Assembly: GCA_041748075.1 (NCBI GenBank)
Contig: JBGTDX010000079.1
Location: forward strand, 1 to 20,231
DNA: 20,231 nucleotides
Source: JBGSYJ01 sp041748075
GTDB taxonomy: Bacteria; Acidobacteriota; Thermoanaerobaculia; Gp7-AA8
Direction: 5' to 3'
Each line of letters opens with the position of its first letter. Position 1 is the stretch's first letter. Of the stretch, positions 1-7,746 are shown one piece after another. The position numbers were made by a program, and so were the translations under genes. The notes beneath the pieces were generated by a model. That model was not told the origin of the DNA. It saw only the letters and a list, made by a program, of their open reading frames with translations, and searched no databases.

Positions 1-1266
1 CGCGCGCAGGCGGTGATTCCCGGTGGGGTGAACTCGCCGGTGCGGGCATTCAAGGCCGTTGGCGGCACTCCTCTTTTTATTGAGCAGGGACAGGGTGCGC
101 GCATTTTCGATGTCGACAACCTTCAATACATCGACTGTGTCGGCTCCTGGGGTCCGCTGATTCTCGGGCACGGACATCGCTATGTCGTCGAAGCGGTCAA
201 GCGGGCCGCGACCCGCGGGTTCACGTTCGGCGCTCCCACTCTGGGTGAGATCGAGCTTGCCGAGCTGATCTGCGAGGCGGTGCCGAGCATCGAGATGGTC
301 CGGCTCGTCACTTCCGGTACGGAAGCGACGATGAGCGCCATCCGACTGGCACGGGCAGCCACCGGACGAAAGAAGATTCTCAAATTCGATGGCGGCTATC
401 ACGGTCACGTCGACTCTCTGCTGGTGAAAGCGGGATCGGGCTCCGCCACGCTCGGCCGACCCGATTCTGCCGGTGTGCCGAAGGAATTCTCCAGGCTGAC
501 TGTCAGCGTTCGCTACAACAGCCTTCGGTCCGTTCGCGATGCGTTCGCAAAACACAAAGACGAATTCGCCGCGATCATTGTCGAGCCGGTTGCCGGAAAC
601 ATGGGATGCGTTCCGCCAGCGGACGGCTTTCTCCGGGGGCTGCGGGAGATCTGCGATGAAGCATCGACGCTGCTCATTTTCGACGAAGTGATGACGGGGT
701 TTCGCGTTGCGTATGGCGGTGCGCAGTCGCTCTACGGCGTGATGCCGGACATCACGACGCTGGGAAAGGTGGTAGGAGGCGGACTGCCGATCGGTGCATA
801 CGGCGCATCGAGAAAGCTGATGGAGTTCGTCTCGCCCCTCGGTCCCATGTACCAGGCAGGGACGCTCTCAGGAAATCCTCTCGCCGTTGCTGCCGGAAAG
901 TCGACTCTCAGCGTCCTCAAGCGAGCGATCTACGACGACCTCGAAGAACGCTCACGGGAATTCGAAGCCGGGGTGATCAAAGCCGCATCGGCACACCTCG
1001 TACCGATCGTGCTCAACCGTGTCGGATCGATGTGGACGATATTCTTCAACGAGCAGCCGGTGACCGATCTGCAGTCAGCGAAGAAGTCGGACACGGAACG
1101 CTTCGCGAAGTTTTTCAACCTCATGCTCGGAGAGGGCGTCTATCTCCCGCCATCGCAGTTCGAGGCCGCATTCTTCTCGTCTGCGCACGCCAAGAAAGAC
1201 ATCGCGCAGGTCGTCGAGCGTGTGGATCGTTGTCTGAGGAGGATCTCGAAGGACATCGAGAGATGA
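1..1266 (+). CDS. hemL: Glutamate-1-semialdehyde 2,1-aminomutase (5' partial)
   Basis: PLP enzyme that converts glutamate-1-semialdehyde to 5-aminolevulinate, the last step of the C5 route to haem. The reading frame is open from the first base (residues RAQA before the GTG at 13), so the true start lies upstream and roughly ten residues are missing; the GTG at 13 is internal. Seen, counting from that GTG: the family opening GGVNSPVRAFKAVGG, GSWGPLILGH near residues 44-53, SGTEA at 101-105, the FDEVMTGFRV block near 222, and TLGKVVGGG with the expected Schiff-base lysine at 252 (codon 766-768). Length fits the usual 425-435 residue family. The TGA stop at 1264-1266 is also the first unit of a heptamer repeat array. 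It converges on ftsX with only 73 bases between stop codons. Identification is secure. Confidence 0.97.
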   Translation, partial: RAQAVIPGGVNSPVRAFKAVGGTPLFIEQGQGARIFDVDNLQYIDCVGSWGPLILGHGHRYVVEAVKRAATRGFTFGAPTLGEIELAELICEAVPSIEMVRLVTSGTEATMSAIRLARAATGRKKILKFDGGYHGHVDSLLVKAGSGSATLGRPDSAGVPKEFSRLTVSVRYNSLRSVRDAFAKHKDEFAAIIVEPVAGNMGCVPPADGFLRGLREICDEASTLLIFDEVMTGFRVAYGGAQSLYGVMPDITTLGKVVGGGLPIGAYGASRKLMEFVSPLGPMYQAGTLSGNPLAVAAGKSTLSVLKRAIYDDLEERSREFEAGVIKAASAHLVPIVLNRVGSMWTIFFNEQPVTDLQSAKKSDTERFAKFFNLMLGEGVYLPPSQFEAAFFSSAHAKKDIAQVVERVDRCLRRISKDIER

Positions 1267-1339
1267 GAATTGAGAATTGAGAATTCAGAAAGCCCGCCCT
1301 CCTGCCCCTGGGCTTTCTGAATTCTGAATTCTGAATTCT
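1264..1339. repeat. Inverted heptamer arrays forming a hairpin between hemL and ftsX
   Basis: Plus strand: TGAGAAT units at 1264, 1271 and 1278, then TCAGAAA. The opposite arm is built of ATTCTGA units up to 1339. The core is a perfect 15-bp inverted repeat, 1281-1295 against 1310-1324, starting GAATTCAGAAAGCCC, with a 14-nt loop. Pairing continues imperfectly outward through the tandem units. It sits exactly between two convergent stop codons, so a bidirectional terminator role is plausible, although there is no U-tract. The first TGA is the hemL stop. Confidence 0.85.
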
Positions 1340-2278
1340 TCAGGCAAAGGGTTCCGGCGGCGTTTCCCTCAACGACAGCCACGAGCCGATCAGTCCCGCC
1401 GTCATTCCTCCTGCCACGAGTGCGAGCGATTTCTTCCACGGCAGGAATGTGAGAAACAGCGAGGTCCAGAGGCTTACACCCTGTTGCGTCACGAAGTAAC
1501 GAGCCCCTTCGTATGCGACGTAGAGAAGAAGGACTGCGAGGGCTCCCCCGATGACACCTTGCAGAATCCCCTCGAGCAGGAAGGGTCCTCGAATCGTTCT
1601 CTCCGTGGCGCCGACGAGACGCATGATCTCGACTTCCTCTCGATGTGCGTACATCGTCAGCCGGATGACATTTGCGATCATGAAGGCGGCCGCGAGCGCG
1701 AGGATGCCTCCGATGATCATGCCCGCCGTGTTGATCATCCGGACCAGCCTTCGAAGCTTCGCGACCCAGAGCCAGTCGAATTGCACTTCTTCGACTTCCG
1801 GCATGGCGCGGATGATCCCCATCTGCCGGTTGAATTCGCTCTGCTGAACGCTCTCACTCGTAACCTCGACCTCGAATGACGGCGGGAAGGGGTTCTCGTC
1901 GAGGTCATCGATGACGCTCGAGAGACCGGAGAATCCCTCACGGAATCGAACCATGGCTTCTTCACGCGACACGAAGGTGTGATTTTGCAGCACCGGATCG
2001 TTGTGCAGCGCGGTCCTGACCGCGTCGATGCCTGCCGGCGAAGCCTCGGGAGTGAAGTAGATCGTGACTTTGGATTTCCCCTGCCAGCGATCGATGGCGG
2101 CGGTGAGGTTCTCGGAAACCAGCAGGAACGCGCCGAGGATCGTGAGCGCCAGCGCGATCATCGCGATCGCAACGGAGCTGGTCCTTCTCGCCACCCAGAT
2201 TCTCCGCGACGCCTCCCGGAAGAAGTAACCGAAGCTGGCCAGAAGCGAGCTTCGCTCGCCCGAGGTGCGGCTAGACAT
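1340..2278 (-). CDS. ftsX: Cell division ABC transporter permease FtsX
   Basis: Integral membrane partner of FtsE; in other bacteria the FtsEX complex controls cell-wall hydrolases at the division site. Seen in 312 residues: a cytoplasmic N-terminus, a first membrane segment near 36-56, a large non-cytoplasmic loop near 60-180 and three further segments near 183-206, 232-256 and 284-303, which is the FtsX topology. The block EEVEIMRLVGAT at 214-225 is the typical FtsX coupling region. The start ATG (2278-2276) follows the ftsE TGA directly with no gap, so the two are translationally coupled. The stop at 1342-1340 abuts a heptamer repeat array. No hydrolase partner gene is visible in this window. 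Confidence 0.94.
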   Translation of the reverse strand: MSSRTSGERSSLLASFGYFFREASRRIWVARRTSSVAIAMIALALTILGAFLLVSENLTAAIDRWQGKSKVTIYFTPEASPAGIDAVRTALHNDPVLQNHTFVSREEAMVRFREGFSGLSSVIDDLDENPFPPSFEVEVTSESVQQSEFNRQMGIIRAMPEVEEVQFDWLWVAKLRRLVRMINTAGMIIGGILALAAAFMIANVIRLTMYAHREEVEIMRLVGATERTIRGPFLLEGILQGVIGGALAVLLLYVAYEGARYFVTQQGVSLWTSLFLTFLPWKKSLALVAGGMTAGLIGSWLSLRETPPEPFA

Positions 2279-2995
2279 TCATCCCCACGTGATGAACGCC
2301 GTCTTCTCCTTTGGAGAAGCAATGTCGGATGAGGGCGCCTTCTGCTCGACGATGCGACCTTTGTCGAGGACCAGGAGCCGTTTCGCAGCCTGCCGGATGA
2401 GCTCCCGGTCGTGAGTCGCCACGATCACCGTCGAGCCGCGGACGTTGGCGTCGATGAATATCTGCATGATCTCCCGGGAAAGATCGGGGTCGAGATTCCC
2501 GGTGGGCTCATCGGCGATTACGATCATCGGGTCGTTGATGAGCGCGCGGGCGATGGCGACTCGTTGCTGCTCGCCGCCGGAGAGTTGGAGGGGATAGGCG
2601 TTGAGCTTCTGGGTGAGGTTGACGGCGCGCAGCGTGTTCATGACGCGCAGCTTGTGCTCCCGTGTGGGAACGTCCAGCACCGTCAGGATGAAGGCGAGAT
2701 TCTCGAATACGGTCATCCGTTCGATCAGCTTGAAATCCTGAAAGACCATGCCGATCTCGCGGCGGAACATCGGAAGGTGCGATCGCTTGATCGCCGCCAG
2801 GTTCCGCCCGTTGACGATGATCTGTCCCTCGGTAGGTCGCGTCTGTCGGAGGATCAGCTTGAGCAGCGTCGACTTTCCCGCACCGCTGGCGCCGGTCAGG
2901 AAGACGAATTCACCCTTCGCGACCTGGAGATTCACATCCTGAAGCGCCACCGACTGCCGGTCGAATCTTTTGGTGACGTGGAAGAACTGAATCAT
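2279..2995 (-). CDS. ftsE: Cell division ABC transporter ATP-binding protein FtsE
   Basis: Cytoplasmic ATPase that drives FtsX. Seen in 238 residues: Walker A GASGAGKS at 35-42, Q-loop Q86 in GMVFQDFKL, ABC signature LSGGEQQRVAIARA from 138, Walker B MIVIADEP at 157-164 followed by TGNLDP, and the switch histidine in VATHDREL. The segment FKLIERMTVFENL is typical of FtsE rather than of LolD or MacB ATPases. Adjacency to ftsX confirms the call. The ATG is preceded at five bases by TACAAT on the minus strand, so the message may be leaderless; the only Shine-Dalgarno-like bases, GAGG, lie too close to the start. Confidence 0.95.
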   Translation of the reverse strand: MIQFFHVTKRFDRQSVALQDVNLQVAKGEFVFLTGASGAGKSTLLKLILRQTRPTEGQIIVNGRNLAAIKRSHLPMFRREIGMVFQDFKLIERMTVFENLAFILTVLDVPTREHKLRVMNTLRAVNLTQKLNAYPLQLSGGEQQRVAIARALINDPMIVIADEPTGNLDPDLSREIMQIFIDANVRGSTVIVATHDRELIRQAAKRLLVLDKGRIVEQKAPSSDIASPKEKTAFITWG

Positions 2996-3000
2996 GCCTC

Positions 3001-3028
3001 ATTGTAGAAGAAAATTCAGAATTGAGAA
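3001..3028 (-). promoter_or_regulatory. Possible ftsE promoter overlapping a heptamer array
   Basis: Minus-strand hexamers TTCTCA (3028-3023) and TACAAT (3006-3001) are separated by 16 bases. TACAAT matches the -10 consensus at 5 of 6 positions. The predicted RNA start falls at or next to the ftsE ATG. The -35-like hexamer lies inside the heptamer array. Inference from pattern only. Confidence 0.35.
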
Positions 3029-3278
3029 TTCAGAATGCAGAAAGGCGTCAGTGGTTGGCGAATTGAACGGAGTGTCATCCCGAGCTACCTAACGGCGGTG
3101 GGCGCCGGTGAAGGGGTGATGAACCACCGTGTCATGCTGAGCGAGGCCACGTCATCCTGAGCGAAGCGAAGGATCTCTGCTTGCGTTGCTCGATCTTTTT
3201 CAGAGAATCCTTCGCTTCGATCAGGATGACACTGGCGCGGGCTGTCATTCTGAATTCTGAATTCTCAATTCTCAATTC
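3012..3278. repeat. Composite intergenic element: inverted heptamer arrays around palindromic repeats
   Basis: This fills the ftsE-punA spacer. The left array (3012-3037) mixes TTCAGAA and TTGAGAA units. The right array (3246-3278) is the inverse; read on the minus strand it begins TGAGAAT, TGAGAAT, TCAGAAT, TCAGAAT from the punA stop codon. Between them lie a GTCATCCTGAGCGAAG inverted pair (3151-3230) and two partial copies of its left arm near 3073-3086 and 3131-3146. No coding potential seen. Confidence 0.8.
3151..3230. repeat. Palindromic intergenic repeat, copy 1 (decayed)
   Basis: The left arm at 3151-3178 starts GTCATCCTGAGCGAAGCGAA. The right arm at 3202-3230 is its reverse complement except for one inserted A and one C-to-A change (CTTCGATCAGG in place of CTTCGCTCAGG). 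The loop is about 23 nt. Same family as 18243-18332 and 19588-19667. Confidence 0.85.
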
Positions 3279-4090
3279 TTCAGTCCCGCCACAATTCCCA
3301 GTAGCAGCGCGCAGAAAGCTTTCTCCACTCTCGCGGTCGTCTCCATGACCTCGGCGTGTGTGAGTTTCTGCGGCAAGATCCCTGCGGCCATGTTCGTGAT
3401 GCAGGAGATGCCGAGCACCGGGATGTTCATGTGCGCAAACACGGTCGACTCCGGAACGGTGGACATCCCGGTGGCGTCGGCGCCCAGGACACGCAGCATA
3501 CGAACTTCCGCGGGTGTCTCGTACGTCGGACCGGAGAGGGCAAGATAGACGCCCTCCTGCAGCGGCACGCTGATCCGTTCCGAAACCTCGCGTGCGAGCC
3601 TGCGAAGCTCGGAAGGATAGACCTCGGACATGTCGGGAAAGCGGGGACCGAGCTCATCGAAGTTCTGCCCTCGAAGAGGATTCGTGCCGAGCATGTTGAT
3701 GTGATCGGAAATCAGCATCAGGTCGCCCGCAGCGTACGATGTATTCACTCCTCCCGCCGCGTTGGTCACGATGGCCGTGCTGACCCCGAGACGGCCGGCC
3801 ACTCTCGCGAGAAAGACGACATCGTCCATCGAGTAGCCTTCATAAAAATGAACGCGTCCCTGCATGATGAGGACCGGCACGCCGGCCGCCTGTCCGATGA
3901 TCATGCGACCGGAGTGTCCCGCAACGTTCGAAGCCGCCGCGTGGGGAATTTCACGGTAGGGAATGATTGCGTCGGCCTCGACCCGATCAGCAAAGCCGCC
4001 GAGGCCGGAACCGAGAATGATCGTGATCTTCGGCTCGAGAGCGGTTCGCGATCGGATGTGATCCGCCGCCTCGTCAATTTTCGTCAGCAT
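3272..4090 (-). CDS. punA: Purine nucleoside phosphorylase (trimeric PNP/MTAP family)
   Basis: Cytoplasmic enzyme splitting purine (deoxy)nucleosides with phosphate into free base and (deoxy)ribose-1-phosphate. Seen in 272 residues: phosphate loop GSGLGG at 27-32, GRVHFYEGY with His81, the central TNAAGGVN at 109-116, GPTYETPAE at 187-195 with the purine-contacting Glu, GMSTVPE at 208-214, and TNMAAG at 232-237, whose Asn matches the 6-oxopurine-type enzymes rather than MTA phosphorylase. Length is normal for the class. Its position just downstream of a nucleoside ABC importer on the same strand supports a salvage role. The stop TGA (3274-3272) is the first unit of a TGAGAAT heptamer array. 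A CATACT hexamer lies 8 bases before the ATG, so a short or leaderless transcript is possible. Confidence 0.94.
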   Translation of the reverse strand: MLTKIDEAADHIRSRTALEPKITIILGSGLGGFADRVEADAIIPYREIPHAAASNVAGHSGRMIIGQAAGVPVLIMQGRVHFYEGYSMDDVVFLARVAGRLGVSTAIVTNAAGGVNTSYAAGDLMLISDHINMLGTNPLRGQNFDELGPRFPDMSEVYPSELRRLAREVSERISVPLQEGVYLALSGPTYETPAEVRMLRVLGADATGMSTVPESTVFAHMNIPVLGISCITNMAAGILPQKLTHAEVMETTARVEKAFCALLLGIVAGLKN

Positions 4091-4106
4091 GGCCGTCCAG
4101 TATGAA

Positions 4107-4136
4107 CCCCTCGCCCCGCGTGAGCGGGGAGAGGGG
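4107..4136. repeat. CCCCT-CCCCGC hairpin repeat, copy 1
   Basis: Arms 4107-4119 and 4124-4136 (13 bp, one mismatch) with a four-base loop GTGA. It matches the hairpin at 8807-8836 in layout and nearly in sequence, so it is a dispersed palindrome. It lies upstream of punA within the minus-strand block. Confidence 0.8.
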
Positions 4137-4188
4137 CAGGGGAGACGGGCGTTGCGACCGAGGCCACTTCAAGGCGCCGGCACCTTCG

Positions 4189-4236
4189 CACTCGTCATTC
4201 GCCACCCGTCATTCATCATTCGTCATTCACTTCTCA
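4189..4236 (-). repeat. Heptamer array downstream of the second permease gene
   Basis: Read on the minus strand from the stop codon (4236-4234) the sequence runs in strict 7-base phase: TGAGAAG, TGAATGA, CGAATGA, TGAATGA, CGGGTGG, CGAATGA. The stop TGA is the first unit. Same family as the array after nrnA (18177-18198). No inverted partner is visible nearby. Confidence 0.8.
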
Positions 4237-5106
4237 CCCTTCTTTTTCATACGGCACCCCTAGCGCCCGCGGTGCGCGCGAGCGGCCGATGAAGCCGACC
4301 AGGACGATGATGGTGAGTACGTATGGAAACATCTGAATGAACTGGACCGGGATACCCGCCACGCCCTGCATCTGAATCGAGACTGCTTCGGCGAAACCAA
4401 ACAAGAGGCAGGCGAGCATTGTCTGGACAGGCCGCCATTTTCCGAAGATCAATGCGGCGAGTGCAATGAATCCCCTGCCCGCAGACATATTTCGAGTGAA
4501 GAGTGACGACTGCCCGATCGACAGGTATGCGCCACCAATTGCGGCGAGTGCACCGGACAGAAGAACTGCACGGTAGCGCATCGCAGTCACGCTGATACCC
4601 GCCGTGTCGGCTGCTTCTGGATTTTCTCCCACTGCGCGAAGTCGCAATCCGAAGCGCGTTCGGTTGAGCGCCCACCAGGTGACGGGCACGAGCAGGAACG
4701 CGATGATGATTGGCGCGTAAGGCAGAAGACTTTCCTGCGGAATCTGCGGGGTCGCTCCCGTCGAGTCGAACAACGCGCCGCTCATCAGGGCGGGGACACC
4801 GAGAAAGAGAATGTTGATCGCGGTTCCGCTGACGACCTGATCTGCACGGAACCGGATGCAGGCAACCGCATGAATTCCAGCCACTGCCATGCCAGCAACG
4901 ATTGCCGAGGCAAGTCCGATCCAGGGGTTTCCCGTGTAGTGGGTGACCGCTGCAGCCGTGAACGCGCCGGCGAGCATGAGTCCCTCGAGGGCAATGTTGA
5001 TGATGCCGGAGCGTTCCGAGTAGAGACCGCCCATCGCGGCGAGCAGCAGCGGCGTGGCGAGTCGAACAGTCGACAGGAAGAGCGCTGCGCTGAAGATCTC
5101 TTCCAT
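4234..5106 (-). CDS. Nucleoside ABC transporter permease (second subunit)
   Basis: Inner-membrane channel subunit of a BMP-type (purine) nucleoside importer. The 290 residues are almost wholly hydrophobic, with about eight membrane segments. ERSGIINIALEGLMLAGAF near residues 27-45 is the hallmark of the short permease in NupQ/YufQ-type systems; GRGFIALAALIFGKW near the middle of the C-terminal half is the usual coupling region. Start ATG (5106-5104) lies one base after the TGA of the first permease, which implies translational coupling. The stop codon is the first unit of a heptamer repeat array. Assignment to family is firm; the substrate is inferred from the BMP lipoprotein and adjacent punA. 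Confidence 0.88.
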   Translation of the reverse strand: MEEIFSAALFLSTVRLATPLLLAAMGGLYSERSGIINIALEGLMLAGAFTAAAVTHYTGNPWIGLASAIVAGMAVAGIHAVACIRFRADQVVSGTAINILFLGVPALMSGALFDSTGATPQIPQESLLPYAPIIIAFLLVPVTWWALNRTRFGLRLRAVGENPEAADTAGISVTAMRYRAVLLSGALAAIGGAYLSIGQSSLFTRNMSAGRGFIALAALIFGKWRPVQTMLACLLFGFAEAVSIQMQGVAGIPVQFIQMFPYVLTIIVLVGFIGRSRAPRALGVPYEKEG

Positions 5107-5107
5107 G

Positions 5108-6178
5108 TCAGATCTTCGACCTCTTGATGAGTCCGAACCGCCCGAAGGGTCCGCGGAAGAGCGCTTCGGCTGCCACGAACAGAATCACGACCGCCTGAAG
5201 CACGAGCACCAGATCCTTCGACACGTTTTCAGTGAAGATATCGACAAAGAGCCCGCCGCGAATCAGCGCGCCGAACAGGAGCGCGGAGAGAAGGACACCC
5301 AGCGGATGATTCCGTCCCAGCAGCGCGACTGCGATACCGGTAAAGCCGTAACCCGCGGAGAAGCCGTCGTAATAGCGGTAGCGATATCCGAGGACTTCGC
5401 TGATGGCAACCATGCCGGCAAGAGAGCCCGAGAGCGTCATGGCGATGATGATCTGCCTGCCGGTCGAGATTCCACCGTACTCCGCCGCGGAAGGGTTCGC
5501 ACCGGTCGCGCGGATCTCGTATCCCCACTTCGTGCGCCAGAGAATGATGTAGACGATGACACACGCGAGCAGTGCCAGGAAGAACGCGATATTCAACGGG
5601 ATGCGAGCAGGAAATGCCGGGAAGAAATCGCCGATGCGCGCGATGTGCGCGTTGTCTCCGATCGGAACCGTCTGCATGATCGGATCGCCGGGTGTCTTGA
5701 AGTGATACTGCGTAAAGTAGCTGGCGAGAGCGACCGCGATGAAGTTCAGCATGATGGTGTTGATCACTTCATGCGCGCCGAACTTTGCCTTCAGGACACC
5801 GGGTATGCCCCCCCAGATCCCGCCGGCAGCCATCGCGGTCAGGCAGGCGAGCGGGACCAGCAGCCAGGGCGAGAGGTTGGCGAACGTGATACCGACCCAT
5901 GCCGTCGCGAAGGCTGCGATATACAGCTGGCCTTCCGCTCCGATGTTCAGCAGCCCGCAACGGAACGCTACGGCGACGGCGAGCCCGGTGAAGATGAGCG
6001 GTGTCGCGTAAAAGAGCGTGTAACCGATTCCGTCCGGCCATGAGATCGCGCTGCCGATCAGGAGACGATAAGTGAGGATCGGGTCGTCGCCAATCGCGAG
6101 CACGACGAGCGCACCGACGACGAATGCGGCGAGGACCGCGACGAGCGGGAAGACGAGAACGCGCAGAGAGCTCATCAT
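5108..6178 (-). CDS. Nucleoside ABC transporter permease (first subunit)
   Basis: Longer permease of the same importer, of the NupP/YufP type, 356 residues. Seen: an N-terminal membrane segment within the first 30 residues, CGLLNIGAEGQLYIAAF (the motif shared by this permease family), an EVINTIMLNFIAVAL block, and a C-terminal run of hydrophobic segments. Its ATG overlaps the stop of the upstream ATPase gene by four bases (ATGA at 6178-6175), so the three transporter genes form one translationally coupled unit. Pairs with the 290-residue permease to form the translocation pore. No oddities seen. Confidence 0.88.
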   Translation of the reverse strand: MMSSLRVLVFPLVAVLAAFVVGALVVLAIGDDPILTYRLLIGSAISWPDGIGYTLFYATPLIFTGLAVAVAFRCGLLNIGAEGQLYIAAFATAWVGITFANLSPWLLVPLACLTAMAAGGIWGGIPGVLKAKFGAHEVINTIMLNFIAVALASYFTQYHFKTPGDPIMQTVPIGDNAHIARIGDFFPAFPARIPLNIAFFLALLACVIVYIILWRTKWGYEIRATGANPSAAEYGGISTGRQIIIAMTLSGSLAGMVAISEVLGYRYRYYDGFSAGYGFTGIAVALLGRNHPLGVLLSALLFGALIRGGLFVDIFTENVSKDLVLVLQAVVILFVAAEALFRGPFGRFGLIKRSKI

Positions 6179-7689
6179 GTCCCAGCCTTTCCGCCGGTCA
6201 TCAGCAGGCCTATCTCTTCGAGAGTCGCTTTCTGCGGGTCGACTTCGCCGGCGATGGATCCCGCGTGCATGATGAGCAGGCGGTCCGACAGAGCCGTGAC
6301 TTCCTCCAGCTCCGAGGAGACGAGCAGAACCGCGCAGCCGGTGTCCCGCAGCTCGACGAGCTTCCTGTGGATGAACTCGATCGCTCCGATGTCGACGCCA
6401 CGGGTTGGCTGCGCAACCAGGAGAAGCTTCGGACGGTCGCCGAATTCGCGCCCGATGATCAGCTTCTGCTGGTTGCCGCCCGACAGCGAGCGTGCGGGAA
6501 GGTCGGGATCTGGCGGGCGAACGTCGAACGCTCCGATGAGCTTTTCTGTCCAGTCCCGGATGGCGGCGGAGTTCAGAAACACGCCGGACTCCACCGCCGG
6601 TTTCCGGTAATGAATTCCGAGGATGGCGTTCTCCGAAAGGTCGAAGTCGAGCAGCAGGCCCCGGCGGTGACGATCTTCCGGGATGTGACCGATGCCGGCC
6701 TCCCTCCGTCTGCGAACGCTGAGACCGGATACGTCGGCTCCACCGAGCGAGATCGAGCCGCTGACGTTTCCCGAGCGCGCGAGGCCGGCGAGCGCCTCGA
6801 TCAGTTCTGTCTGGCCGTTACCTTCGACTCCCGCGATCCCGACGATCTCTCCGCTGCGGACCTCGAATGAAATGCCTTCGAGCGGAACCCCGCTTCCCCT
6901 CGGAATGGCCGAAAGATCGCGCACGGAGAGAACCACTTCGCCGGGTTGTGCATCCGGCTTGTCGACGCGCAGCAGAACATCGCGGCCCACCATCAGCCTT
7001 GCAAGTTCGGCAGCAGTCGTCTCGCTCGTACGGACGCTCCCGACGACTTTTCCGTCACGCATCACGGTCACCTCGTCGGAGATCGCCAGGACCTCCGAGA
7101 GCTTGTGAGTGATGATGACGACCGTTTTGCCCTGTTCCCTCATGGTCCGCAGAATGCGGAACAGTCCATCGATCTCCTGAGGCGTGAGCACAGCCGTCGG
7201 TTCATCGAGGATCAGAATGCGGGCCTCGCGGTAGAGCGCTTTGAGCAGTTCGACGCGCTGCTGCTGTCCCACTGAAAGAGTCTCGATCGTCGCATCCGGA
7301 TCGACGGCAAGGCCGAACGAATTGGACAGCTCTCGAGTCTTCCTTCGCGCTTCATCGAGATTCAATGAGAACGGTGATCCGCCCTCGGCACCCAGGATGA
7401 TGTTCTCGGTGACGGTCATCGTATCGACCAGCGTGAAGTGCTGGTGAACCATGCCGATACCGAGGTCGATCGCGTCCTTTGGGGATGAGATGTCCCGCGG
7501 CCGGCCTTCGACCAGGATCTCGCCGGAGTCGGCCGTGTAGAAACCGTACGCGATGCGCATGGCGGTCGATTTTCCCGCGCCGTTCTCGCCGACGATTGCG
7601 TGGATGGTCCCCGCGGTGACCGTGATGTTGACGCGGTCGTTCGCGGTGACTGCGGCGAAGCGCTTGGTGATGTTTTTGAGCTCGAGCAT
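6175..7689 (-). CDS. Nucleoside ABC transporter ATP-binding protein (two fused ABC domains)
   Basis: Cytoplasmic energiser of the importer, 504 residues with two ABC domains as in NupO/YufO, RbsA and XylG. First domain: Walker A GENGAGKST at 34-42, Q-loop VHQHF near 81-85, signature LSVGQQQRVELLKAL from 138, Walker B ILILDEPTA from 158. Second domain: degenerate Walker A GVEGNGQTE at 287-295, signature LSGGNQQKLIIGRE from 402, and Walker B LLLVAQPTRG, where DE is replaced by AQ. That loss in the second site is usual for this family, so it is not a defect. The start MLELKNITKRF matches the family, yet no Shine-Dalgarno sequence precedes it. The 57-base gap to the lipoprotein gene holds a remnant of an intergenic palindrome (CTCAGGATGACAC at 7720-7732). 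Confidence 0.92.
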   Translation of the reverse strand: MLELKNITKRFAAVTANDRVNITVTAGTIHAIVGENGAGKSTAMRIAYGFYTADSGEILVEGRPRDISSPKDAIDLGIGMVHQHFTLVDTMTVTENIILGAEGGSPFSLNLDEARRKTRELSNSFGLAVDPDATIETLSVGQQQRVELLKALYREARILILDEPTAVLTPQEIDGLFRILRTMREQGKTVVIITHKLSEVLAISDEVTVMRDGKVVGSVRTSETTAAELARLMVGRDVLLRVDKPDAQPGEVVLSVRDLSAIPRGSGVPLEGISFEVRSGEIVGIAGVEGNGQTELIEALAGLARSGNVSGSISLGGADVSGLSVRRRREAGIGHIPEDRHRRGLLLDFDLSENAILGIHYRKPAVESGVFLNSAAIRDWTEKLIGAFDVRPPDPDLPARSLSGGNQQKLIIGREFGDRPKLLLVAQPTRGVDIGAIEFIHRKLVELRDTGCAVLLVSSELEEVTALSDRLLIMHAGSIAGEVDPQKATLEEIGLLMTGGKAGT

Positions 7690-7746
7690 GTGTAGATGTC
7701 GTTGATTCTTTTACAGCATCTCAGGATGACACGAGACGTCCAGTGT

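Noticed and set aside
5054..6043. A 329-codon plus-strand frame opposite the first permease
   Set aside because: Highly charged, low-similarity translation antisense to a well-supported membrane protein; no start signal.
7090..7140. Defective second ATPase site as evidence of a decayed transporter
   Set aside because: The degenerate second Walker A and the AQ replacing DE in Walker B are standard for this fused-ATPase family; all other motifs are intact.
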